The translations under genes and the position numbers were made by a program. 64,000 nucleotides of DNA from Dendrophyllia cribrosa. Taxonomy: Eukaryota; Cnidaria; Anthozoa; Scleractinia; Dendrophylliidae. Location: NCBI GenBank assembly GCA_024195265.1, contig JAJLRJ010000004.1, positions 42,674,488 through 42,738,487 on the forward strand, written 5' to 3'. This document shows positions 41,721 through 54,500 of the stretch, piece by piece; position 1 is the stretch's first letter, and each line of letters starts with the position of its first letter. The notes under the pieces are model-generated. The model was given only the letters and a program-made list of their open reading frames with translations, did not search any database and had not been told where the DNA came from.

Positions 41721-43140
41721 TGAAGAGCACACGAAACAGTTAAGGCAAATGAAAAGACCGCCAAAGAGTGTTTGTTGGAATGGTCACACGTTAGGTTTTC
41801 ATTTGTCCAAGACGCAAAATTCACATAACGAAATTAAAGATTCGGCCCTGGGAGTGAAAGGGTTAGCGAAATACGTCTTTTGGTGTGAAATGAGTCGGAA
41901 AGTGCTTTTCGGTTTTGATACGAGAGCACAAATCATACACACTAGTCAGTCTACGCATTGCAGCGTTTGTTCTCACTCACTGCTAATCTTACTACACCAT
42001 TATTACATTTTGATTTTGTGTAGAAAATGTCCCTCTCTTATTTTGTAAAATCGATCAATGCTATTCTTTCTTCATAGATAACTTCTTGAATGATACCATT
42101 TAATGCTCGTTTCTTTTGTGAATATTATGTCATCGCATAGAATGGCTGGACATCATTAATTATTCATAATCGCTGAAGCGGCAAATTTGAATGCGAGTTC
42201 GCTTTGAAAAGCCCAGAATAAGAGAAGAAAGGGCCCAAATTGGCCAAGAGGGGTTGATGAAACTCGCTTTTCTGATTTACAGAAGTCCTAACCTAAACTT
42301 TCACGCACGGCTTTTAGAAGAGCAGTGTTGTATCTGTAATTTAAGCCTAAAATGATGGAGATTTAGAAAGTATGATGACTATTCCTTCGCACTTGAAAAT
42401 ACAGAAAATTCGGGCTTTTTCTGTATGGATGCCGTTTTCAAGAGCGGTTTTCTGAAAATCTAGACTGTCTTCCAAATTTTCACGCGCGGCAAATGGAAGA
42501 TGGACGTTTTCTCGAACAGAATCCGTTTTAATCTTAAAAATTGGTTAACAGGAACGACTATTCCTTTCAGTTTGAAAACTGCTAGTAGAAGTTGCGTTTG
42601 AAAATGGCGCGTGTTAGGCGAGCGAGCTATTGTTTTAAGGCCACGACTGAATAACAATGGTTACCAACCAACTAACAATACCTATTCAAGAAAACCACTC
42701 AATTGTGAAATTGCTCTAAAAAACCGCGAATTTTAAACTCATATCGATGCTCCAGCTTATTCATTCCACCTGCTGAGCAAATCGCGCAACGAACAAAGAA
42801 ATGGAAAATGTCAGCGATCGGGAGCTCTTTTCAGAGCTCTTTGAAAACCCGATCCATCCGCTACTCATTCACATGGTTTTTCCGTTTGTCAATGGAAGTT
42901 GGCAAAGGTGTCTTAAACAAAAGGTTTAAAGTTACTGTAGTTTTCGAGTTAAGCAAATTTAACTTACTTGTTGTTACAGATAATTATCATGAAAGTTAAA
43001 AGGCATTCCAGGACAAATGCAAACTGGTATTCATTCGTGTATGTTGCTTCCGCGCGCAGATTAAACTAATGCGTGTTAAGTCATAATCACTTCGCTCGCG
43101 CAAAGATAATGATACTTTATTATTTAGTAGATTGCAGACA
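41721..43140. other. Non-coding interval
   Basis: Open frames up to 99 codons occur but have no protein character. Around 42345-42600 a few 20-base tracts (TTTTAGAAGAGC, AAAATCTAGA, GAACGACTATTCCTT) recur loosely, suggesting decayed repeat DNA. Confidence 0.4.
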
Positions 43141-43154
43141 TTCAGGAGCACTCG

Positions 43155-43537
43155 CTACTTTTGTTCAAAGGGAGTGGAGAGCGTGGTGATCGATAGAAAA
43201 TGACGCGCGCGTGAGCCACGAGGAACGAACAAAAGTATCGAGCCGAAGAACTGAATAAAAAAATATTCTCAGGTTGGTGCCCCCCTCGCGGCAAGCGCGG
43301 CGATTCTCGATCGATCTTTTCTCGCTCTATTTTCTTTGAAAAAAAAATGCCCCAAAGTTCAAAGAGAGTGGAGAGCTTGTCGATCGATAGAAAATGACGC
43401 GTGCGTGAGCCACGAGGAACGAATAAAAGTATCGAGTCAAAGAACTGAAAAAAAAAATTTCTCAGATTGGTATCGCGGCGAGCGCGGCGATTCCTGATAA
43501 ATCGTTGCTCGCTCTGTTTTCTTTGCAAAAAATAATG
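43155..43537. repeat. Two-unit tandem repeat, ~190 bp
   Basis: GGAGTGGAGAGC, CGATAGAAAATGACGCG, GTGAGCCACGAGGAACGAA and AGTATCGAG occur in order in both units (from about 43171 and 43367), each ending in GCGAGCGCGGCGATTC-like sequence and TTTTCTTTG. No plausible coding function. Confidence 0.75.
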
Positions 43538-44340
43538 CTAGCAGTCTAAAAACTCGAACGGAAATTCGTTTGCTGACACCAATTTAAATTTTGTATGTGC
43601 ATCGAGCAGTCTCAAACCCTTTCATTTTGTCTTTTCTGATGCTAAAAAATAATATGCGGGTATTAAATCGTGTGATTTTGAGAAACAAAAGCTGACAACA
43701 ATAGCGCGCATAGTTCATTGTTTGCTTTGCCCGCCCACTTCAAATTAATGAGTATAGCGGTGCGTGCCTGGCAACCAATCAATTAAGCCGCTTTTTGAGC
43801 GTCTATGAATAATAACGACCAATATGTCAGATCTATAAACTTTCTGCGCTGTAAGTAAATGTCCCGAGAACAATAGGCATTCTATGCGATGTATAATACC
43901 TCCTTACTGGTGATTTTTGAATAGACGCAATTTCAATCAATAAAAGTTAACAATTTTGTAAATGGCCTTCTCTGTCTATCACGATGCCATGGCAGTGGGG
44001 ATGGGTGGGTAGCGAGGGAGGGACGGAGGGAGTGAGGAAGACACCAAGTGAAATGACCAGACAGTATGCTATACTACTCCTTGTGCTGCATGATCTCCCA
44101 CCATTCCTTGTTTACCAGGTGCACCTGGCGGCCCCATAATACCTCACTCTTACAAATGTGATACTCGTCCATTTTCAAAGTCTGCGGTATGAAAGTCATA
44201 AAAAAAAGATTCGTTTGTCGTGTAATATAAACAGCGACTTGAAGCTAAATGACGATATTTTGCGTTACAGTTGTTGTTAGCAATAAAATGTACATCATGT
44301 GACCATCATTTCGCATTCTAGTTCAATTTTTGCCAATTAT
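43538..44340. other. Non-coding interval
   Basis: No gene or clear repeat seen. Confidence 0.4.
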
Positions 44341-44349
44341 TTTGCTAAA

Positions 44350-44437
44350 TTTAGAACACCTCTATTAAGCGGTCAACCTCTGTTAAGCGGTCAGTTGGCT
44401 ATTCCACGAGGGTGACCGCTTAATAGAGGTTCTGTGA
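44350..44437. mobile_element. Short Tigger-like MITE (ATTAAGCGGTC type)
   Basis: AACACCTCTATTAAGCGGTC at the left is inverted at the right as GACCGCTTAATAGAGGTT, and an internal copy CCTCTGTTAAGCGGTC follows the left end. The length is under 90 bp. No target duplication was resolved. Confidence 0.65.
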
Positions 44438-44466
44438 CTGTACACAGAAAATACGGAACGTACAGA

Positions 44467-44530
44467 ATAGTCAGGTCACCATATTATTAAACTCTAGATT
44501 ACATACAACATTAAACTAGAAAGAACAGCA
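44467..44530 (+). pseudogene. Relic of the glycine-rich protein last-exon end
   Basis: GTCAGGTCACCATA, TTAAWCYMAGATTACA and ACAACATWA tracts match 28110-28172 in order, covering the terminal codons of the glycine-rich gene. The upstream Gly-coding part is missing. Confidence 0.6.
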
Positions 44531-45159
44531 ACTGTTTAAGTGTATATGAACATAAAAAATATTTTTGCGCTTTTTTCGGTGGTAACAAATATATTTATTA
44601 CGAATTGGCAAAATAAATTTGATGAAAACAAAAGAAAAAAATATTTTTTCCCGGCTGAAGTGGCCCAAATCGACCAAGAGCCTTCTCCGCATTCAAAATG
44701 GCTGCTGGGTGAAAAACGCCTGGACAAGACTGGACAATACTACAAGAATCGTGGAGCAGTTTGTTCCGTGAAACATGATGAAAACATGCTAATTTTACAC
44801 GGGCTGTCGTTATGTCAACCATGCTTGGACAGGCAGCTTTAGACAAATTTGAACACTTTGGGTTAATATCACTGTGTTTTACTTGACCCCCCCCCCCCCC
44901 CCCCCCCCATTATTTATTTCGCCCTTTTCCAGAGGAAGCTGCACGCCCCTCTCCCCTAGTTTAAGTCAATGCCAGACGAACTGTTCACTTACATCTTAAA
45001 CTATAGCGATTTGAACCAGGCTGATTTGAACCAGTGCGGAGAGCTTCAGCTTCGAGCTTGTCCAAAAATCACAAAGCAAGTATCCTATGTGAAAATATGG
45101 CTGATTCCTTAATAAGAATATTCCTTGCAGTCAGTTTTATGTGTTACCAAACAATCACG
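44531..45159. other. Non-coding, with a poly-C run
   Basis: Open frames on both strands at 44536-44846 overlap one another and show no family features. A run of about 22 C lies at 44887-44908. Confidence 0.4.
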
Positions 45160-45425
45160 CCTGTTTTGTATGCTGCCGAAAGCGAGTTAAATATTTCTAT
45201 GCTTGACCCCCTAGAATATATTACTTTGTTCGAAGACCAAACTGAAAGCGGTGTCTCTTTACCACAACAGATCGCATGATATGATATGATTGACCCAACA
45301 TATTACATTACGTCACACAGCGGTAGACGCATACCTAGCAGAGGAGTCCTGGGTACAAGCGCAACTGGGTGTTACTATAACTTCCGCCCTTTCGAGTAAT
45401 TGTTGTGAATTATCAGTTATAAAAC
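45160..45425 (+). repeat. Duplicate of the TRIM upstream region without the gene
   Basis: Matches 2090-2400 in order: TTGTATGCTG, CTTTACCACAA, AGATCGCA, CAGAGGAGTCCTGGGTACA, AGCGCMACTGGG and ATAACTTCCGCC. The match stops about 15 bases before the point where the TRIM start codon would lie, and no TRIM coding sequence follows. Confidence 0.75.
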
Positions 45426-46165
45426 GTGTCATTTTTTTGTACGAAACCATGGTTAAAAAGAATAAACAGGGTCAAAAACATGTCTGTTTTAACCATGTCA
45501 GAATATCGAAAAATATCGAGTCGAAGAATGCAAATCATTGTTTTGTTTGCATGTTTGTTAAAAAACCTGCGGTTTTACACGTTTTAACAAGATTATTCGA
45601 TCAACGCTCGTCCGCATTGGAGTATTTTGTAGTGTGGTTAATCTTCGCGTAAATCACGTCGGCACTCACCATGGTTTCATCTGGGTAAAACCGTTCATTT
45701 CCAACCACGTTGAATAAAAAAGTTTAAATTAGACGCAATAACACAATTCTGATTTCACGTTAGGATATATTTCTCTACATCTTCACGATTATAAGACAGT
45801 TTTCATCGGCTTAATTCGTTTAGTTTAATTCGTTTGTTTTTTTTTCGAAAAATCTCACCAACAACATTGTGCTGTAATATTGACCAATAATATACTTAGT
45901 ACAACTGATGACCAGAAAGTCAGAACGGCACCTGAAACTTGAGGCATAAATTTTGAAACGGACTAAATACAGCACAATCGTTGTTCAATAATATGTTCAA
46001 CAATGATGGATAGTAGAAATTTCCCTGTTACCCAATGCAATAGCTAACGCCTTTTTGTAGCTGTCAAACAATTTTTTAATTAGTTTAATTTAACAACCTT
46101 TAATTACATCTTTGCGAGGTAAAAATACAATGTTAATATCTAAGAATAAAAAATAAAAATAAAAT
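45426..46165. other. Non-coding interval
   Basis: No gene or repeat recognised. A 120-codon frame at 45290-45652 overlaps the duplicated TRIM flank and looks spurious. Confidence 0.4.
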
Positions 46166-46168
46166 AAA

Positions 46169-47155
46169 TTGAACCATGATCACATTTGTAGCTTTCACTT
46201 TTTCTATCACGGGGTTGCAATGGGTTCCCCCCTTGCCCCAGTCCTTGCTAACCTTTTGGTTACCATGAGAGAATTTGGTTGGAACATTTATACATTCTCG
46301 AACGTTTTATTTTACAGAAGATATGTAGATGACACTTTTTGTTTATTTAATAGTGAACATGGCGCCCTTTTGTTTTTTGACTATATTAATACTATATTCT
46401 AATATATTCTGGAAAGAGAGGTTAACAGCAAATTGCAATTTCTAGACATTATGATTGATAACAGTCAGTCAGCGTCGTCCCGGCCTATTACCACTGTCTA
46501 TCGGAAAAAGACCTTCACAGGTCTTTTAACTAATTATCTGAGCTTTGTTCCTCGTTCCTATAAACTCGGACTAGTGAGGACTCTGATAGAAAATCAACAC
46601 TCACTTGGTTTGGTTTTCATGAAGACATAAAAAATTGGTCCTTATTTTACGTAAGAACTGCTTCCCCTCCTGGGTGAAATTTTTAGGGAAATTTTGAAGT
46701 ATGTTACTAAGGTCATGGATTCCACCATTTTATGCTCTAATTCCTCTGTTGGGCCCAACAAAACACCCACACATTTCTACAAATTCCCTCCCACAGGTTA
46801 TTTCTCTAATGTCATTCAAAACGAGGTAAGACGGCTACTCAAACGATACTGCAACGATCTTGGCATCGGTTAGATTTTACAGTTAAACTTAGAGATTTGT
46901 CAGTGCGAAGGACTCCGTTCGCGCGTTGTCTATAAATTTGTATGTCCTGGATGCAATGCCAGTTACATTGGTGAGACCACTCGCCATATTTCTAGGCGCG
47001 TCCGTCTTGTCTTCGGACAAAAACTCACACATTTACAAACATCTGAATTCTTCGAAAACTTACGTGATGTTTGCTCTGAGGAATATTTCACCATTTTAGA
47101 CTCCGCCAACACAAGTTTCCAAATCAAGTTAATTAAAGGAAGCTACGTACATTAA
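46169..47155 (+). pseudogene. Penelope-like element RT and GIY-YIG endonuclease, second copy
   Basis: A 5'-truncated PLE. RT motifs are GVAMGSPLAPVLANL and FYRRYVDDTFCLF, then LQFLDIMIDNS and VYRKKTFTGLLTNYLS. Past several stops and shifts the GIY-YIG part reads YKFVCPGCNASYIGETTRHISRRV (about 46930-47005). Frames change at about 46400 and 46630 and after 46870. It differs from the PLE at 11239-18343 in sequence, so it belongs to another PLE family. Confidence 0.85.
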
Positions 47156-47341
47156 GTCGGGAAAAAAACGTATATCATTCTTTATATCTGTGTAACATTT
47201 TATATGATAATATGTAACACCGTTTGGTCCTTACACATTTATACAATTTATTTTATTACAACTTCATTGTTATTAGCTATTTGTATGTATTGCATTGATG
47301 CAACACCTATTCTTGTATCTATTAGGAAATTCAAACTATAA

Positions 47342-47398
47342 CTTTTGTAACTGAGGATGACATAAGTATATGCATGTCGAAACATGTATTACAAGTTG
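47342..47398 (+). ncRNA. Hammerhead-ribozyme-like motif at PLE end
   Basis: The core reads CTGAGGA (fits CUGANGA), a stem II pairing GACAT with ATGTC, then GAAA and C-ATGTA, with GTA as a possible NUH cleavage triplet. Outer arms TTTGTAA and TTACAAG pair as stem I. ACATGT is palindromic, as in the short stem III of PLE hammerheads that act as dimers. PLEs are known to carry such ribozymes. Activity is not shown by the sequence. Confidence 0.55.
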
Positions 47399-47410
47399 AA
47401 ATGTGTTGTT

Positions 47411-48201
47411 TTATGCCTTCAAATCTTCCAACTCAGTCATAAGTTCAGTTTATGTAAAATCAACTTCTGCTATATATGGTCATATATGAATCAGTTATTT
47501 GACTCGGATCACATCATCATGCGATGCGACAACTGGAAGTGTAACTAAAGTGCGAGGCAGCGAGTCATAAGCGCGAGCCACTTGTTACATTAGAGAGGAT
47601 GGTCATCCTAATATCATTTATAATAGTACTAGGCATAACCGCAAATGAAAGATTACGGAAACCTAGCCAGAAGTGACTCGATTGGTATGTTTCGCCATAC
47701 GAAGCAACAAAATTTAACAAAGCGAACCAACTGAAGCAACCCGTATTCTATTTCAGAAAACCGGCGGCTAACGGGCGCTATCACGCCTCGCTGCCTCGTT
47801 TGCTGTTCACTTGAATGGTACCCGTACTCTAAATAAAAATAATTTCGTTCACGAAAAAAACATCCCCATTAGTTGTTCTGCTTATTTTACTGAATGGCTG
47901 TGTTTCATCGCCTCTTGTAAACATACATACGTGAGATCAAGTTTGCCGGTTCTCTTTAATGATCCCGGTTTATATCGGGTGGGTACCATATCCTTAACCG
48001 CGTCTGCAGTTGTATAGTTGATCCAATTTGAGTTGATTTTTTGGCATGTCCATATAAACTATTTTTTCTCTTCAAAAGTTTGTGGCTTATGGTTTTGCTG
48101 TTCATTTACTTTTGCAGAGTTTTCAATGGTAAATGGGTAAATGGCGCCAAAAAAAATTCAGATCGAATGTACCAACGACTTTTAACATGGACTCTTTAAG
48201 T
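47411..48201. other. Non-coding interval
   Basis: No gene seen. It ends at the perfect 50-bp duplication. Confidence 0.4.
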
Positions 48202-48301
48202 GTATTCAACCTAGCGTTATAGAGTAAATAAAATATATCTAGAGTAAGACCGTATTCAACCTAGCGTTATAGAGTAAATAAAATATATCTAGAGTAAGAC
48301 C
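48202..48301. repeat. Perfect 50-bp tandem duplication
   Basis: Two identical 50-base units (48202-48251 and 48252-48301), each starting GTATTCAACCTAGCG. Complete identity suggests a very recent event or an assembly duplication. Confidence 0.9.
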
Positions 48302-48559
48302 GAGTAAGATTTACTAGATGAAAAAATATATACTGAATAACTTTTCGTTTCAAAGGGTCCAAACGCGACGGCCTCGCCATCACCAACCATTACAATAGAT
48401 CTTGCGACAGCAATGGACGACTCATGCAACAACAGTCCGGTAGGAGCTTGCCGCCTAACGCGAAATCTACAGCACACTAAATTCCATTTCACAATTCACA
48501 AAGAATGTGGTTTTAGTAGGTGTAACTGAAGTTGAATTGATGCGGTGTCATTTTAAATC

Positions 48560-51500
48560 GCTGTCTTTTTCTATAGTTGAAACTACCGACTGCACGTTTG
48601 CTGACTACATAATTTATGGTAGGTGGTAAAATGTGACAAAACCATCCTCTTTTTAACATGGGGTTATAATATAGGAAGGATAGGTCTAGGAGCGTTAAAA
48701 TGTCAATTTATCAAGTTTTCAAGCTATCAAGTTAACATCAAAGTTCAGTTGACTCATCACTCAAAGTTACACGCAACATCTCGGATGGAAAAGTTGGCTT
48801 TCCGGAAAAATCGTGCATTTTTTAACTGGCAACTGAATGAAAACTAACTTCTAACACGAAAGCTACTGCACGGTAAAAATGGTCAGTTTTCTATTTATCA
48901 ACAACATCTTACATTTGACACGTGTACCTGTTTGATACTGTAAGATAATTTGCTGGCTCTTATTTATTAGTCAGCGTTTAAATTCATTCCTTTACAGAGT
49001 GGATGATATATCCGCGTTCATTTGTAACATATACATTTCGTTGCTTTGTTCATTGAAAGTAACTTGGCAAAGTCCTGTGTTACAGTTGCACTTATCTATG
49101 GAGCTTAACCGGTAAGCAAAGGTCGTGGTGAAATATACGAACATACTCGTAAAATACCACAGAATGGTTAAGGTGGGAGATACCGGTCAGACCATCACAC
49201 ATGCATTTACCACAGCTAAGCCGTCCCCAGAGAAAATGGAGAAAGACCAACTAAACCACACGACGCGGTGTCTTTTTCAGTCAAACATTGGTGTGTTGAT
49301 TGGAGTCTTATAATCTGTAGGTGTAACTGCCGAATAAAATTCAATCGCTTAAACAAACACCCAACATCTTGGAAGGTAAAGATGGATTTCCTGCAAAATC
49401 GTTGAGATTTTAACAAATCGGCTCTTTCAACAAACCACGGCTCTCAGGAGTAGTTCATCGATTTACAAGAACACTTAACGGGTGTGTTTTATTCGTTCTA
49501 TTTACCATTTTCCATTTGAGCGAAATCTGATGTGCATGTTTGTTCTTATGATCGTTTATGGTGTGTGGGTCTCGAACACACCAAACCGCGTCCGGCCACA
49601 TTCATTCGATCGGTTTTTCATATTTAGTAGGTACGCGGAATTCGTCAGTTTTTTCTTTAAAAAGGTATGTATATAACTTAAAGAAGGTATCATGTGGCGA
49701 AAGATTCGTGAAATTTGTTTGTTTCTCAAGAGTTGTGGTAAATGGTGGAAAATTACCAAAAACTTGTATTTTTTAACCACGACATTCAACAGCCTCAATC
49801 TGCCGCCTTAGATCTATTGTTTTTAAAGAGAATACCAAGAACAACAAGTAGTTTTTCCCATCTAGAACAATCACCAAAATAAATCTAAATTACTAAAAAA
49901 AATCACGTCTACTTAAAAGGTAACACACTCGTGCCGAACCACAGAGGGGCTAACTTGAAGGTGGGGCGCGCCGTTCGCACCATCGACCATTTGTGACAGC
50001 TGTCACGTCTAGATTAAACAACTTATACCTAGAAAACTAACTTGTAATACAAAATCTACTGTACGATAAAGTTTGTCAGTTTGCTATTCATAAGCGATTT
50101 GCCGCTAGGTTTGACAGGTGTACTTCTCTGACGCTGTGAGTCAATTTCTCGGCTCTTATTCATTGGTCACCGCATTCATTCATCTATTTCCATCCAGAGT
50201 GGATGATGTATCCGCGCACTCATTTGTAACATATACATTTAGTTGCTTTGTTGATTGAAAGTAACTTCGTAAAGTCCTGTGTTAAACTTTGCACTTATCT
50301 ATGGAGCTTAACCGATAAGCTAAGGCCGTGGTGACATATACGAACATACCCGTAAAAGACCACAGAATGGTTAAGATGGGAGGTACCGGTCTGACAATGA
50401 CACATTTACCGCAGCTTCGGTGTCCCTGGAGAAAAAGGAGTAAAACCAACTCAACCACACAACGCAGTGTCCTTTTCAGTAAAACATTGGTGTGTTGATT
50501 AGAGTCTTAATCTGTAGCTGCCGACTGAGCGTTTGCTCTCTAGATATGGTAAGTGGTGAAATGTGACAAAAAATGTCCTCTTTTAATACAGGGAGGATAG
50601 GTCTCGGAGCGTTGTGATGTTAGTTTATCAAGTTATCACGAAAGTCAAGTTAACTCCAAACCCAATCAAGACGGGGTTTACTGAACAAATAAAATTAATT
50701 CACTCAAACTAACACCCAACATCTTGGATGGTAAAGATGGATTTCCTGCAAAATCGTCGAGATTTTAACAAATCAGCTCTATTAACAAACCACGGCTCTC
50801 AGGAGTAGTTCATCGATTTACAAGAAAACTTAACGGGTGTGTTTTGTTCGTTCTATTTACCATTTTCCATTTGAGCGAAATCTGATGTGCATGTTTGTTC
50901 TTATGATCGTTTATGGTGTGTGGGTCTCGAACACACCAAACCGCGCCCGGCCACATTCATTCGATCGGTATTTGATATTTAGTAGGTACGCGGAATTCGT
51001 CAGTGTTTTTCTTTAAAAAGGTATGTATATAACGTAAAGAAGGTATCATGTGGCGAACGTTTCGTGAAATTTGTTTGTTTCTCAAGAGTTGTGGTAAATG
51101 GTGGAAAATTACCAAAAACTTGTATTTTTTAACCACGACATTCAACAGCCTCAATCTGCCGCCTTAGATCTATTGTTTTTAGAGAGCATACCAAAAACAA
51201 CAAGTAGTTTTTCCCATCTGGAACAATCACCAAAATAAAACTAAATTACTAAAAAAATCACGTCTACTTAAAAGGTAACAAACTCGTGCCGAACCACAGA
51301 GGGGCTAACTTGAAGGTGGGGCGCGCCGTTCGCACAATCGCCCATTTGTCACAGCTGTCGCGTTTAGATTGAACAACTTATACCTAGAAAACTAACTTGT
51401 AATACAAAATCTACTGTACGATAAAGTTTGTCAGTTTGCTATTCATAAGCGATTTGCCGCTAGGTTTGACAGGTGTACTTGTCTGACGCTGTGAGTCAAT

Positions 51501-54500
51501 TTCTCGGCTCTTATTCCTTGGTCACCGCATTCATTCATTTATTTCCATCCAGAGTGGATGATGTATCCGCGCACTCATTTGTAACATATACATTTAGTTG
51601 CTTTGCTGATTGAAAGTAACTTGGCCAAGTCCTTTGTTAAAGTTGCACTTATCTATGGAGCTTCACCGATAAGCTAAGGCCGTGGTGAAATATACGGACA
51701 TACTCGTAAATGACCACAGAATGGTTAAGATGGGAGGCACCGGTCTGACAATCACACATTTACCGCAGCTTCGGGGTCCCTGGAGAAAAAGGAGTAAAAT
51801 CAACTAAACAACACAACGCGGTGTCTTTTTCAGTAAAACATTGGTGTGTTGATTACAGTCTTAATCTATAGCTGCAAGTGCAGACCGAACGTTTGCACTC
51901 TAGATATGGTAAGTGGTAAAATGTGACAAAAAATGTCCTCTTTTGACCACGTGCTTTAAATACAGGGAGGACAGGTCTCGGAGCGTTGCAATGTCAGTTT
52001 ATCAAGTTGTCAAGTTATCACGAAAGTCAAGTTGACTTCAAACCCAATCAAGACAGGTTTACTGAATAAATAAAATTAAATCACTCACACTAACATACAA
52101 CATCTCGGATGGTCAAGATGGATTTCCTGCAAAATCGTTCAGTTTCTCTTTCCCAGCTTTACTCCGTCGAGCGAGAAACGTTGAAACTGCTGACTGAGAG
52201 TTTACTGACTAGATATAGTAGGTGGTGAAATGTGAAAAAATGTCATCTTTTGAACATCGGCTTTTAATATAGGTAGGATAGGTCTAGGAGCGTCAAAATG
52301 TCAGTTTACCAAGTTGACAAGTTATCAAACTACCATGAAAGTCAAGTTGACTTCAAACCCAAAATCGTGCACTTTTTAGCAAAGCAGCTCTTTTAACAAA
52401 GTTAACCTGCTCTCTACTAGGAGTAGTTCATCAATTTACACGAAAACTGAACGGAAGCATTTCATTCTTCCGCGGTGGTCCCCTTATTTTATTGAAGCCG
52501 TATCACTAAGTGCCTTTTTGTAGAAAATGAGCGAAATCTGTTGTTCATGTTTGTTCTTATGTTCGTTTGTGGCGGGTGGCTCTCGGACACACCAAAGTGC
52601 GTCGGGTCACGCTCATTCGATCGGTATTTGTCATTTAGTAGGTATACGCGCAAGCCAACATGTGGCGAACGTTTCGTGAAATTCGTTTTTCCAGTTTTCA
52701 AGAGTTGTGGTAAATGGTCAAAATTGACCAAAAACTTGTATTTTTTAACCATGACATTCAAGAGCCTTAATCTGCCGCCTTAGATCTATTATTTTCAAAG
52801 GGCATACAAAGTACAACAACTATTTTTTTTTTCAACTAGAAAAATCGCCTAAATAAATTTAAATCACTAAAATAGAGGCTAAGAGAGAGAAGAAAAAAAA
52901 GAAGCTAAGGGGGGGCGCACCGTTAGCACCATCGCCCATTTCTGAAAGCCGTCGCGTCGTTATTGAACAGCTAATGCCGGGAAAACTAACTTCTAACAAG
53001 AAATCTACTGCAAAACTTTGCTATTCATCAGCAACTTGCTAGGTTTGACAGTTGTACTTGTTTGACGCAGTGAGTCAATTTGTCGGCTCTTTTTCATTGG
53101 TCATCGTGTTCATTCATGCATTCATTCCCAGCCAGAGCGGATGATCTTTCCGCCTTCATTTGTAACATATACATTTCGTTGCTTTGGTGATTGAAAGGCA
53201 CAACGAAACCACACGACGCGGTGTCTTTTTCAGTAAAACGTTGGTGTGTTGATTGAAGTATTGTTCTGCAGCTGCAACTGCCGACTGAGAGTTTGCTCTC
53301 TAGATGTAGTAAGCTTAAGTGGTGAAATGTGACAAAAAATGTCCTCTTTGACCACGGGCTTTTAATACAGGAACGATAGGTCCAATCGGAGGGTTACAAT
53401 GTCATTTTATCAAGTTGTCAAGTTATCACGAAAGTCAAGTCAACTTCAAACCCAATCAAGACGGGGCTTACTAAAAAATTTAAATTAAATCACTCAAACT
53501 AACAAAGTCTTGGATGGTAAACTGATTGATTTCCTGCAAAATCGTTCAGTTTTTAACAAAGCAGCTCTTTTAACAAACCACGGCTCTCAGGAATAGTTCA
53601 TCGATTTAGAAGAAAACTGAACGGATGAATTTATCGTTACATTTAATTACCATTTTCCACTAGAACGAAATCTGATGTGCATGTTTGTTCTTATAATCGT
53701 TTGGGGTGGGTGGCTCTCGGACGCACCAAACCGCGTCGGTTCACGATCGTTCGATCGGCATTTGCTATTGAGTGGGTATGCGCAAGCCATCAGGTTTTTC
53801 TTAAAGGAGGTATATTTTCTTCTTAAAGAAGGTATATGGCGAACGCTTCGTGAAATTCGTTTGTTTCTCAAGAGTTGTGGTAAATGGTGCAAAATGACCA
53901 AAAACTTGTATTTTTTAACCACGTCTGCCGCTTTAGATCTATAGTTTTCAAAGAGCATACCAACAACAACATGTATTTTGTCCGATATAGAACAATCGCC
54001 TAAATAAATCGAATTTAATAAAATAGAATTACGTCTACTTAAAAAAAATAACACACTCGTACAGGACCACAGAGAGGCTAAGTGGGATAAGGGGGGGGGG
54101 GGGGGGGGGGGGGGGGGCAGATCGTTCGCACCATCGCCCATTTCTGACAGCTGTCGCGTCGGGATTGAACAACTAATGCGGGGAAAATTAACTTTTAACA
54201 CCAAATCTACTGTACGGTAAAGTTTGTCAGTTTGCTATTCATCAGCAACCTGCTAGGTTTGACAGATGTACTTGTCTGACGCTGCGAGTCAATTTGACGG
54301 CTCTTATTCATTGGTCACCGTGTTCATTCATTCATTCCCATCTAGAGTGGATGATGTATCCGCGCGCAAATTTGTAACATATACATTTAGTTGCTTTGTT
54401 GATTGAAAGTAACTTGTCGAAGTCCTGTGTCACAGTTGCACTTATCTATGGAGCCTTAGCCAACTAGCTACAGACGTTGTGAAACAGATAAACATGCACG

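Noticed and set aside
53647..54204. 185-codon minus-strand frame with a Pro run
   Set aside because: The Pro run is the poly-G tract at 54091-54117, and the frame is not kept in the other array units.
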